Assembly: GCA_021613535.1 (NCBI GenBank)
Contig: CP075492.1
Coordinates: 17,670,001-17,734,000 of the forward strand
Direction: 5' to 3'
Length of the DNA stretch: 64,000 nucleotides
DNA from: Adineta vaga
Taxonomy: Eukaryota > Rotifera
Shown here in pieces: positions 1 through 11,063 of this stretch. A program made the translations under genes and the position numbers. Positions within the stretch are counted from its first letter, which is position 1. Each line of letters starts with the position of its first letter. The notes below the pieces were generated by a model that was not told the origin of the DNA, did no database searches, and saw nothing but the letters and a program-made list of their open reading frames with translations.

Positions 1-1946
1 ATATAAACGGACAAAGTATATTGATACTTATGATTATGATGAACAGTAATATTTCGGATGTTGCGAAAGTTAAAGATATGAATTGGTTATAGTGATAGCG
101 TCTGTGGAAGACTCTTCTTTATTTCTTTCACTATGTTTGATAAAAGAAGTATGAATGTTAATAAATAGAAATTCTCTCCCAGTATGAAAACAACGACATC
201 TTAAACGCATTAATAGTACAATAACGAATGGTTATGTTCTCATGATTTTCTCCAAACCCTCAGTTTCTATTTATCCAATAGTAGTGCTCGATCATTACTT
301 CAGTAACTTTTAAAAGGAAGCACACCTAACGTTTTTATCTATTCCTATGTTTTACAAACTTCATCAGCTTGATACTGCATGATTGACTTGAATATTTGAT
401 TGTTGTAATCACTAATCGAAGATGTAGAATAATAGTATATTATATAATAAACAACCGATGTATCCTAAAAAATAAACAAAATATTCAAGTCTTTTGTCGA
501 ACTCGCGTATCTTTTTTAAAGAAAAATAAGTGAGCACATGTTTGACGTTGAGAACTTTGAGAAGTTCTCTCCTACCCTTCACTTATAGATGCATCCCTGC
601 CACAGGCGGAATTCTTTTACAGAAATAACATGATCTCAAGCAAAATCGTTGGCGAACTATCAAGGAGACGAGATGGCGATACTGACTTTCTAAAAGATTT
701 TCTTATAGACTAAAAAAACTTTATTTTTTATGATGAGAAAAATACTTTTTGCATGATTATGGGTTCATCTGCAGTAACAGAATTTTATTCATATCTATCA
801 TATCTTCAGAAACAGTCTTTGAATAGCGTACGATTTGAATTGCGTTTGCAAAGTAACCTCATAGAGCTTATTTTAAGTCAAAGTATCGAGAGTTTCCGTG
901 TGAAAAATTTTATTTAAAAAATACCTAATATCTACTACAATGAGAATGAGAAAATTTTTATATAGGATCGAAAGTGCTTTATTGTTTTCTCTAGTTTAGC
1001 ATCGAGTAAATCATCATAGACGCTAACACTTCGTAGATCCTCACCTTGATCATGGCCGAAGCGGGATCTGGGTAGCCTTGCCCGAACGTAAATAATGGTG
1101 CTGTTACGTCCTTGCATCATGACTGCTAACATGTGTATGCTCCATAATAATTTCTTATGCACCCAAATTATTGTATGAGAGAATCCTTCAGTTGTTTATT
1201 AACTTTGTCGCTTAAGTGAATCGAACACTTTTTTTATGGAAATATGTAATTAAACTTGAATTTGTTACAAATTTAAATTCATCATGAACTCAGCTATTAA
1301 TGGAAATCGGAAGTGTATGCTAGGAGAAGAAAGGAGACTTTTGTATTCTAAGTAGTTTTGCGCTACTTTGAAGTACTTTCAGCCACTTCGACTACTTTAA
1401 GTGCCAAAACAGAACACTTTTGTTCCGTTTTTGGGCAAAAATTTCTCGAAATACAGCACTTTGAGACACTTAGACGGAATTTTAAGTACTTTGACATATT
1501 TTTCAAGTACTTTAAGCTATTTCGAGCTACTTTAAAACACTTTTGTACTTTGTTGTAATTTTCTACTTCAGGTCTGCTTTTTTCCCTTAGAGTGTATGAC
1601 TAAGATTATCTTTCCTCCGATCACACTCTAATTCTCATCTTAAAGCGTTGATTTAATAGTGTTACAGTAAAAAACAATTTGTTTCGCTCAGCGTAACTTG
1701 TGTCAGCATCAATTTAGTTTTCATGGTAAAAATGTTTTGACTTTAACTCTGTTGGAATACGATCTATGTATTCAGATTTAAATAAAACAAAAATAACTAG
1801 ACGATTTATTGTTTATAGATCAATTGGTTCAATTTATGAAATTAAGCACATTAGAAAAATCTACACAAATATAAAATGTTATTTACAGTGACATTTATTC
1901 GTATAGAAGTAGATCATATGCGATTTAGCGAATATTTATCTATGTA
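1..1946. other. AT-rich non-coding stretch
   Basis: I see no convincing exon here. Short open frames lack recognisable motifs or good codon structure. The only structure found is a cluster of CACTTT/TACTTT motifs at about 1350-1556, listed separately. The stretch ends at the TA that borders the foldback element. Confidence 0.5.
1350..1556. repeat. Cluster of short (A/G)(G/C)(T/C)ACTTT motifs
   Basis: About a dozen copies of a motif such as AAGTACTTT, GCTACTTT, ACTACTTT or ACACTTT are packed into about 200 bp, separated by unrelated AT-rich sequence. Other non-autonomous transposons in this window carry dense arrays of their own short motif near each end, so this may be the subterminal part of an eroded element. 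No terminal inverted repeat or partner end was found. Confidence 0.4.
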
Positions 1947-3587
1947 AAGGGTATTGCAAAATTATAGACCCCCCATATACATGAATACGAAAATCGTTAT
2001 TTTATTTCAGCAGTAAGAGATGGTGATCAACCAATGCCATAGGAATGCGTCGGTACACATGTACTATCTACCAATCTAACATCCTATTTCTGTTCGCTGA
2101 TAGTAGAAGAAAAAAATAAAAATTTGTGAAAACTTGCTGTACCATAAGTATAGACCCCCTATACGAAAAATACATTTCTCGATTTTCTGGAGTTGACCAA
2201 CTGTTAATTTCTGACATTTTCCTATGATACAAGTAACACTCTATCTATTTCTCTCACTTTGCGGTATGGATGGTCAAAATTATGGCGCAGATTCTCGTTA
2301 TTATGAGTTTTATTGGTGTCTTATAACTAACTACGTGATCTTGGTCAAGAGACACTTTTTTCGTAATTTATATCTATACAAAACTAGTCTGATAGACATA
2401 ATTACGTGAGATAGCATTGCCCTAAGTCAAATTATGTCGATCGAGAGCAACTGAATAGAGTTTAAGAAAATAGTCACCTTGGCACTTCTCTTTTATGTGG
2501 ACTGTTCGTTAGAAAGTCGCAGAATTTTATGACTAGTCGAAGCGATCAATTCAATCTCATGGGATAGTTAGAGAGAGCCTATCAAGTTGTACAAGAATAT
2601 CAACAAATATAATACAGGAAAGCAGTCCTCAGAATAAAGATTGATGACGTCGAAGATTGGCTAATTACTAAACTTATGCAAAATTGACTACTGTCGTCTG
2701 ATTGTGTTATAGTAACTCGTGAAGAAGTAAACTGGATTTTTCCTACTTTACTGAGATTCATAATCAAAGAGGTGTCTGAAAAAGTGTATAGAGTCCGCCG
2801 GAATCAGTGTATCAAAATTATATAAACAAATTTTCTGTTGCCTCCATATGCATTTATCTGGTGAAACTAGTTAATCTTCGACGTCATCAATCTTTATTCT
2901 GAGGACTGCTTTCCTGTATTATATTTGTTGATATTCTTGTACAACTTGATAGGCTCTCTCTAACTATACCATTAGATTGGAGTCATCGGTTCAACTAGTC
3001 ATGAAATTCTGCGACTTTTTAAGGAACAGTCTACATAGATATGGGGTACCACGATAGCTATCTTCTCAAACTCTATCAAATTGCTCTTTAATCAACATAG
3101 TTTCAATCAGGTCGATGCTATCTGGAGTAAACACATCTATCGGACTAGTTCTGAACAAATCAAAATTACGAAAAACGGATCTTCTGATCAAGATCACGTA
3201 GTGAGTGATAAGACACCAGTTAAAATCTCATAATAACGAGAATCTGCGCCATAATTTTGACCATCCATACCGCAAAGTGAGAGAAATAGATAGAGTGTTA
3301 CTTGTATCATAGGAAAATGTCAGAAATTAACAGTTGGTCAACTCCAGAAAATCGAGAAATGTATTTTTCGTATAGGGGGTCTATACTTATGGTACAGCAA
3401 GTTTTCACAAATTTTTATTTTTTTCTTCTACTATCAGCGAACAGAAATAGGATGTTAGATTGGTAGATAGTACATGTGTACCGACGCACTCCTATGGCAT
3501 TGGTTGGTCACCATCTCTTATTGCTGAAATAAAATAACGAATTTCGTATTCATGTATATGGGGGGTCTATAGTTTTGACACACCATG
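1947..3587. mobile_element. 1.64-kb foldback (long inverted repeat) element, TA-flanked
   Basis: The left arm (about 1947-2670) and the right arm (about 2872-3587) are inverted copies. The outer 400 bp of each arm is nearly identical and the inner part has drifted, with a loop of about 200 bp. Both ends carry a block reading TATAGACCCCCC or close to it. Counting outward, both arms reach a TA dinucleotide exactly 15 bases beyond the shared AAAA (TA at 1945-1946 and 3588-3589), as expected for a Tc1/mariner-like TA target. No transposase is encoded; the short open frame at 2224-2409 lies in the arm and has no recognisable domain. Read-through transcripts would fold into a long hairpin. Confidence 0.8.
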
Positions 3588-5372
3588 TATAATAGATTGC
3601 TAATATGCTATAATAGCTCTTTACATTTTGTAAACAAAATGAACATACTTACAACTGAAGTATAGGTAATATTGATTGAAAAGGAAAGTACGTAAGCGAA
3701 TAGAAGAGACAATAAGCTTAAACGAAATATGAATAACTGAATAATACATCGATAGACAGATTATTTTATATGTTCTTCTTTGCAGCAATCATTCAAGTGT
3801 GATCATCAATTTTTTTCTAGCTTAATCAACAAAAGAAAAGCATTATACATGAATCATCCACATAATAAATGTTAACTGGATAAATATTTGGATAAAACAG
3901 AACAAGCATAATCTTCGCCTTCCTTTCTGTTCGATGATTACTGACTCATAGATTACCTTGATATAAGTTAACGAAAGAAAAAAAAAGACGTTCGATACAA
4001 ATAAATCATAGGCAGTGTTTTATCATTATTTACTTGGAGAACATTATGTACAAGTAATATTTACTAGCAAAAAATCGTAAAACAATTTATTCGTTTCTCC
4101 AACGCCGATGATATCCATAACTAACGACTATCATGAGAGTTCAAAAAGGCATGGTCATTTTTATTTTTAACATATAAAAAAAAATTTCAAGTCGAAAAGT
4201 TAATCGTACTTGGTAATTGTATCACTGTGACGATCTATCCCGTCCTCACCTGCGTTCTTTTAGTTTGCACTTACATAGTTCGTACTTTTTTATATACCTT
4301 GTTTGTTTTGATCAGCTGATCAGATATGGTGTGATACTAGATATTCCTCCTACTATACAAAGGATGAGGAATAGATAGTAGCGTGTGCTCTTTTATCAAT
4401 AAATATATATAGTACCAGCATTTGTACGTCGAGTCCAGTTCACAAATCGTTACAATCACTATCATTGTCAATTATTGTTTACAATCGTTTTGGGTATCCG
4501 GCGATGTGACTTTTGACAATATTTGTGTATTTATCTGATTACCATATTGGCGGAATTATTTCACTCATATGAATCAAAATATGATTCGAATCAACTAAAT
4601 TGGTATTAATCGCATTTTCATTACTAATTTCACCTTGAAAAGTAGCAAACATCGGTGCGTCTAATATAGAACAATCAGTCATCAAAATTTTGGAATTAGT
4701 TGCTTTCATAAATGGAAGAACACAATGTCGTAAAACATATAAGTAAGATTGTCCATGTACAGGTTTATTACCCCCCCCCCTATATTAGAAGACTCTTTTC
4801 AACAAAAAGTTCAAAAGTTGTATTAGAAGACCCCTTTATTATATAATTTCGATGAATATTATGGAAAATTTTAATAAAAAATGCTTCTTTCCCTTCTAAA
4901 AAAAACTTTTCTTTTCCATTTGTGCTTAAGTCAATGAATGTAGCGAATATTCGAACAGTCGACAACGTTTCTTTTCTACTCGTCCCTATGTCTATGGACA
5001 TTCTCGACTGAATTTTTATTTTTTCTTCACTTATAATCAAATGCATACCGCGATCTCCTCATTATGTACGAAGATATCATTGTTCTAAATGATTTCGTGT
5101 TAGTAATATGGTCATATTTTTTATGTGATTTTTGTCATAATGATATATCACAACAATTTCCATTCATATAATCACAGTTAAAATTAAAAAAAGATATTTC
5201 TGATTGAAGTTAGATCCAGTTTTTTCCATTGACAAATGAAATGAGATGAGATAAAAAGACTTGTTCTGAAAGTCAAATTGCGAAGAAATTATTAAAATAA
5301 ATTCAAATAGACGTTATAGATTAATCTAATATTATATTGAGTGAAAATAGACACGAATACATCATAAAGATA
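3588..5372. other. AT-rich non-coding stretch
   Basis: No coding region is supported. It includes a run of ten C at about 4771-4780, followed by two copies of an AGAAGAC(T/C)C-like motif (around 4787 and 4826). A similar motif recurs near 44828-44882 beside the U-box fragment. Nothing else was recognised. Confidence 0.4.
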
Positions 5373-5658
5373 CTCAGGCAGACAAAATCGATAAAAAACG
5401 CGATTCGCGAGAAAAAACAATGTTCTTACGTTGTTTTTTTTCAACAAAACGTATATTTACCGTGTTAAAAAATACACTTTTGTGCGCGTACAAACGTTGT
5501 TATTGCCTATTTTCTGTCGCGAAGAAAAAACATTGCTTATACGGGTACAAAAGTGTAGTTTTAACACGGTAAATATACGTTTTGTTGGAAAAAACCAACA
5601 TAAGAACATTGTTTTTTTCTCGCGAATCGCGTTTTTTTATCGATTTTGTCTGTCTAGG
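5373..5658. mobile_element. 286-bp palindromic MITE-like element, TA-flanked
   Basis: The two halves are inverted copies. The left half starts CTCAGGCAGACAAAATCG and the reverse complement of the right end starts CCTAGACAGACAAAATCG; both continue through a block containing CGCGATTCGCGAG. TA dinucleotides (5371-5372 and 5659-5660) flank both ends, so this could be a Tc1/mariner-derived MITE. Inner arms pair again around TTTAACACGG...TATACG. The open frame across it has no protein features. Confidence 0.7.
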
Positions 5659-5710
5659 TATTAAACAAAATACAGTCTATTGAACAATTGTATATATTCA
5701 TATACAAGTT

Positions 5711-6900
5711 TTACCAGGAGTAAGAGATGGTACAATGTCTTTCATATAACTCTAAGTTATATTTTGTTTTAAAAAGATTTACCTTGAGTGCAGTACTAGC
5801 ACAAACTCCAACCAGATGAATATGTTCTAATTGTGATCGATGTTGATCAGGAATATCTTCCAATGAAAAATAAATCATGGACATTTTGTGTCTATCTTTC
5901 TTAGCACCAATTGGATTGGTTAGTCCGATGTCATCGATACATAATTGTACCAGTAAACTGTCATCGTCAACTCGACTACCATAATGACCATCACGAAATG
6001 AGAACATCAAATCTTCGTCATAAAACACTTTCTCTCGTTGCTCTTTCATATTATTAAGAATTTGATTAATAACATATTCATTGCGCAAAACTAATTTAAT
6101 TGTCTCATCAATTGGAATGAAATATGCAACTTGTTTTTGTTCACCAGGATTTGATAAAATAATTTCTTCCGGTGGACGATACGAAAAATTTTCTTCACAA
6201 AATTTTTGGAATTGGTATTCGTTCCGAGAAACAGCTTCAACTGCATACAAACTTAATTCAGCGTGTTTTTAACAGTATTCGTATCAAGAAATGTTTTTGT
6301 TGAATTCAATGTTGATGTTGATGACGAAATATTTTCAGTTGTATTTAAACCATTAAACATAACTTTTTGCTCAAGTAAATGCTGCAAATGATTGATTAGT
6401 GTAACGATATAAGTTGAAATAGTATTAATGGTTGTTTTTGGTAAAAGAAATTGTTCACGTAGTTGCAATATAAACAGCGCAAAGGATTTTTTGATATCCA
6501 ATATAGATATACACTCGATGTTTTGATCGAAAATCGAATCAAATAAACTAATTGGATCAATATTATTCTCATCTTCATTAATTGCATTGAAATCATGACT
6601 GTTATCAGTTAAATCATTTGCATCATTATTCAAATCGAGAGGTAAAGTATTATTGATATAAGATGGTTCAAAAACATCGGTTTTAATTTCCGATATATGT
6701 AATTGATCGGCATGATACCGATAAATGTGAGATTTGTATCCTGTATATGTATTATAGGAAATTCCACAGTATATACTCAAATTACAAGTAATTTGAAATT
6801 TAGATTCATTTTGATGAAAGAGAGTAATATGTCGGAAAAACTTTAAAAATGTTTCGAATGTACGATCATTGAACCAAAGAGGGCAAACAAATAACGACAT
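5711..6900 (-). pseudogene. Frameshifted gene of an uncharacterised, probably transposon-related family
   Basis: Reading leftward, one frame (6900-6253, 215 codons) starts with a C2H2-like region (CGISYNTYTGYKSHIYRYH) and ends at a stop. The next frame (6250-5711) carries the block TNPIGAKKDRHK...YFSLEDIP..HRSQLEHIHLVGVC. From memory, both parts occur together in animal proteins of unknown function found in many copies, often thought to be transposon-derived. The break falls at a five-A run on the minus strand (plus 6266-6270); one missing A explains the shift. The C-terminal end is short and stops 50 bp from the palindromic element, so it is probably truncated. Either a pseudogene or an assembly homopolymer error. 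Confidence 0.55.
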
Positions 6901-8226
6901 GATAAATTGAAATGAAACGAAAATACTTCAACTAAATCTTATTTTATATATTAGATTAACGATTTTTTTCCTTTTCGATTATCATGCCGATGTGTAACAT
7001 TAATAATAATCGACCGTTTAGTCTATAGACATCGACACGAAATAACGATAAAAAAAATAGAGAGTGAGCTATTGCTAATGCGATATTCAGTCGTTTGCGA
7101 ATCAGGTCAATTGAAAGAAGCATGGAAAAGACGAACAATAGAAAGGAAAGTTCCTGATATCGCGGTTTGACGGTCTAGTCGAAATTTCGTATCGACCTTT
7201 TATTTACAACCGAAAGAAAATAAATGACGGCAATTATTTACTCTTATGTGAAAAGAATACTATGAACGTTCTTTCTATTTACACGCATAAAGAAAAAAAG
7301 AAAAAACAAATACACTATGACCTTCAATAAGTGATATAATACTATTATCATTAATGAAAGATTTACACCATTTAGCAACTTCTTCACACGTCCAATTCAT
7401 ACTGATGATAAAAGAATAACAATCTAAAAAATGGGTTAAATAGATGCAAAATAAGAAAAAAAACGAATCTTATAAGTTTTATGCAAATATATACGTATAA
7501 TTGATGTATACAAAACTACCTGAGCAATAGGTACACTAATAATACTATTTCTAGTTGTTAGATATACAACCCATTTAGAATCAGCTACATATGAATTTAG
7601 TAGCTTATTTTCTCAAAAAATGACTAATTTCTTCTATTCCAATAAATTAGAATTGGCATCCTTCTTTCGTACATATTCATATACGTCTATGTGAATGTAC
7701 TATCATCGTTTTATCTCTTTCTGCCTATAGCAGAGTCCATTTCATTCCAATATATATTAACTGTGATCAGCATCTATTTATTATTTCAAACAGCAAATGG
7801 TGCTATTTATCTACATGAATAATTCATATTTCCAACATACATAACATATGTTCTATAAGATTTTAATAACGCTCATAATGAACATCATTCATCTTCTCAC
7901 AAATTATGAATACTTTTCACAATCCTTATTCGATCAATTCTCTTATCATAGGCTTTCCTTTCTTAGGTACTGTTTTCAGCATACAATCAAATTATAAAAA
8001 AGAAATATTTTTTTACAAAAATACTTCTAACATTTTACTACCAGACTCATAAAACAAAAAGAAATCATAAAATACTCTTAGTTCTTTGCGTGCACTAAAC
8101 TGACAACCATGTTTTTCGATGAATCATAATGCCAATCGAACGCTTCTCCTACTCAATCGTCAATGTTATAATTTAAAAAATGTTTTCTTCGGAACTGTGA
8201 ATGAATTATCTTACGATAATATTTGA
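6901..8226. other. AT-rich stretch with little recognisable content
   Basis: Apart from the SAM-like fragment near 7315-7400, I see no exon, repeat or RNA gene that I can support. Confidence 0.4.
7315..7400 (-). pseudogene. SAM-domain-like exon fragment
   Basis: From an ATG at 7400 the minus strand encodes MNWTCEEVAKWCKSF followed by INDNSIISLIEG. The W-x3-EVAKWC pattern and the LIEG that follows match the first helices of a sterile alpha motif domain, a protein interaction module. The frame continues into sequence with no SAM character, and no clear splice donor or second exon was found. Likely an orphan exon or gene remnant. Confidence 0.35.
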
Positions 8227-8795
8227 AGGAGTCTTCATTATGAAACCGTATCTTATTGTCACTTTCGTTTGCAATACCAAAAACTCTGTCGTTGGAACTG
8301 TAGATCAACGTTTCTTCATCTGTATTGTTAACGATCCTTTCGAAGAGATCATAGATTAGATTTCACTGAATTACGCTTCCAAAAACCCTTCCGTTGGAGT
8401 CGTCCAATAATGTTCCCTCAACCGTATTGCCAAAAACCCTTCCGGTGGAGTCGTCCAATAATGTTCCCTCAACCGTATTAGGACAAACCTTTTCCGTAGA
8501 GTCGCACAAAAATGATTTGCTCAACCGTATTTGAAAAACTCTCTCCATAGAATCGTAGATTACAATAATGGCGGCAGAGTTTGCAAAACCCTTTTTGATA
8601 AAATCGTGCATCATTATTTCCTCTTTCTTAATACCAAAAACTCTTTTAACGGAGCCGTGGATTAATGTTCTGTATATCGTATTTACAGGAACCTTTCTAA
8701 TAGAATCGGGCGCCATTGTACCCTACACCGTATCTGCAAAAACGATTTTCGCGGAATCGTGGATCCTTATACCTTCTTTCGTAGATGAATTACCG
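8227..8795. repeat. Degenerate 51-bp tandem repeat (about 11 units)
   Basis: Units start with a variant of CCAAAAACCCTTCCG and recur every 51 bp; anchors lie near 8276, 8328, 8379, 8430, 8481, 8532, 8582, 8633, 8684 and 8735. The two central units (8380-8481) are almost identical and the outer ones have drifted strongly. Because 51 is a multiple of three, the array is open on both strands. The minus frame reads as 17-residue repeats, e.g. DSTGRVFGNTVEGTLLD. With no start context, splice sites or recognisable fold, I treat it as a minisatellite; a repeat protein is possible but unlikely. Confidence 0.65.
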
Positions 8796-9784
8796 TTAGT
8801 CTGGAGACAAAATGAACAAAAACCCTATAAAACCTAAAAAACGGTCCACTTCAAAAACGTCCGATCAAATAAACGATTTTTTCGTATATGAGCCGTCCAT
8901 AAACCCTTCAAGGGTTTGTGAGAAGTTACAGAAAGGGCAAGATTTCTGTACTATACTCTTATTTTTTACAGTGTACATATAGGCAGAACTGTAATAATAC
9001 TTAAAATAGTTAGACTTTGTCGTAACAAATGATAACGAAGTTCATCACCTAAAGATACTCATGAATGTATATTTGTCTCTAGAAATGATTTTATTCAAAT
9101 AGATTGCGTTTATAGTTTAATTATCATGACTATGAGTGATAAATTAGCTTTTATATATATCCCGTATAGCACATCATCAACAAGAATATCTCAGAAAATT
9201 TAATAAAATTATAAATGAGATATAAATTATTAGGAATTATAAGATTCTTATAAATCTACTAATAAATGAAACATATCAGTTTAAATGAGAAGATTTTTTT
9301 ATTACTGATTAGATTAGACTATCATATCTGATATTAGTATGAACATCACCGGACGGTTAAATGGAATTAGTGGATTGCAATCACTCGATAAGAAGTTCGA
9401 ATCTAATCAGAAGAAAATAAATAAAAAATAGATACTGGTATTTAATGAATTGACCGAAGTGTTGAAGTATCATCTCAAGATAATGGATAAGGTTACAAAC
9501 ATAGAAATGTTAAAGATTACCAGATAGATGTCAGAAATAATATACCATCAATATGATAGATTCATTTTTGGCAAAAATCGTTAATAACCACGGTTTGAAC
9601 ATACGGCGGTTTCGGGCGGTGTAGAAAAACCTAATAAAAGGTCTGACTTTTTCGGTACAAAATCACCGTTCAAAGCCGCAAGTAATAAACCGTTAATTAC
9701 CGCGATATTTATTGAAAAAATTTTCCGTGGGTAGAAAAACGACTATATATACGATGAAATTCATACATATCGCTAAAGAGAAAC
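8796..9784. other. Non-coding stretch with possible promoter for the 9.8-kb fragment
   Basis: No exon is supported. A TATA-like ACTATATATAC lies at about 9743-9752, 35 bp before the ATG at 9785. The sequence ...TTTTTTACAGTGTACA near 8960-8977 recurs at 10671-10687, suggesting a shared repeat end. Confidence 0.35.
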
Positions 9785-9970
9785 ATGTCGGCTGACCACA
9801 ACAATAAACATTCAATGTCTCTAGTAGATTATGTGGATTCAGACAATTCAACAAACGATTCCAATGATGATAATGATTCTATCGAAGTTGTTTCCAGTTA
9901 CGATGAAAAAGAAAATGATCTTATTGATATGACGAAAAACTTGGTGTTTAGTTCGGATGATGATTCTTGA
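9785..9970 (+). pseudogene. Truncated 5' gene fragment, acidic Ser/Asp/Asn-rich
   Basis: An ATG opens a 61-codon frame (start MSADHNNKHSMSLVDYVDSD) with a TATA-like box about 35 bp upstream. The protein is rich in Asp, Ser and Asn, as disordered N-termini of nuclear or transposon proteins often are. The frame ends because the first bases of a telomere-like hairpin (CTTGAGGG at 9966) supply the TGA stop, so the real gene is cut off here. No family was recognised. Confidence 0.45.
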
Positions 9971-10026
9971 GGGTGAGTGTGGGTTAGATTTGATTCATAA
10001 GCCTTATACACACCCACATCCTCAAG
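9966..10026. repeat. Telomere-like hairpin element 1
   Basis: Inverted arms CTTGAGGGTGAGTGTGGG and CACCCACATCCTCAAG enclose an AT-rich loop. It abuts the truncated gene fragment at 9785-9970 and supplies its stop codon. Confidence 0.8.
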
Positions 10027-10142
10027 TTTCTAACGATGGATTTGATATAGTAATCGTCGTCATTTTATTATTTAGTGAATAAAAACAAAAAGGAATAAAA
10101 ATTGAGCCTAATAATAGAAAAGAGAGAGAGAGAGAGAGATAG

Positions 10143-10205
10143 TTTGAGGGTGGGTGTTACTCTTTCCTTTACTCACACCCTCACACACACGCACACACCC
10201 TCAAG
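10143..10205. repeat. Telomere-like hairpin element 2
   Basis: TTTGAGGGTGGGTGTTAC faces CACACACCCTCAAG. It lies 116 bp from element 1, just after an (AG)n run at about 10123-10140. Confidence 0.75.
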
Positions 10206-10503
10206 ATTTCTGCCTTGTTCTGTAGAGCATTTTCGAGTAAGTTCACCTTTCTGTATTTATGTGTAATAAGTGGTGTTTTCTTGACACGGCCATTCGGGCG
10301 AGGTACATTTTTTCACCAAAACTTCCATAATATTCTAAGGATTCTTCGGGCTATATAAATGCGAAATTTCAGATGCGAATTCTGTATTGAGACGTTTCAA
10401 TATACCTCTTCCTACAGCTCGAAAACTCAGTAAAACAGCTATCAGTGGAAATTTTCCCGAAGTATTCACTTTTCGAATGCGCTCTACAGAACAAGGTAGA
10501 AAT
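10205..10503. repeat. Interval bounded by a 33-bp inverted repeat
   Basis: The sequence after element 2 (10206-10237, containing CCTTGTTCTGTAGAGC) is found inverted at about 10468-10503 (GCTCTACAGAACAAGG). The interior does not pair. It may be a small MITE remnant; the minus-strand open frame that crosses its right end has no recognisable features. Confidence 0.4.
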
Positions 10504-10683
10504 GGACACACGCGAAGTGTTACGCTTCGAATGATTCGCTCATAAATAAGAGAGGTAACGTATTCTTTCCGAAACCCTTGGAGTGGCTGATGTATAGGTT
10601 TCTCCAGCATCATTAAACGCTTTTACGTACGTTTTTTTAACAGTTTTTGAAAGGGTTTTGTATTATGCTGTTTTTTTACAGTG

Positions 10684-10706
10684 TACACCCACATCCACTC
10701 CTCAAG
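10684..10706. repeat. Telomere-like half element 3 (C-rich arm only)
   Basis: Only the right arm, ACACCCACATCCACTCCTCAAG, is present. It follows TTTTTTTACAGTGT, which also occurs near 8960. Confidence 0.6.
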
Positions 10707-11063
10707 ATGAGTGGCTACGCCACTGGAAATCAGTTAAATTATTAGATATCAACAAAATATAAAGAAGATGGAATAAGTATTTTCTTTTCTTTATAGAAAT
10801 AATTTTAATAATTCCAGAGAAGTAAAAATCATGCACTAACTTTGACAGATAAGCGACGGCTTTTCTGCGTGTTTTTTTTATCTAACAGGTGCGATGAAAC
10901 AAATAGCAATATTTCAATAAAATGATTGATATCGATAGAAAAATATTTAGTATATGTAGAAGGATTTTAACATATTCTAGTTATTAGTTGACTGAAATAA
11001 AAGGAAATCTTATGAAACATTGCTTATATAGTGGTTACTGTTGAATACAATCATTTCGTAACA

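Noticed and set aside
8363-8837. Open frames on both strands across the 8.2-8.8 kb region as protein genes
   Set aside because: The openness follows from a 51-bp repeat period. No start context, splice sites or known domain.
9343-9410. tRNA-like sequence with an anticodon-type arm (AGTGG-ATTGCAA-TCACT) and TTCGAAT loop
   Set aside because: The T stem has only three of five pairs, and no D stem or acceptor stem could be formed. Probably chance or a decayed tRNA-derived repeat.
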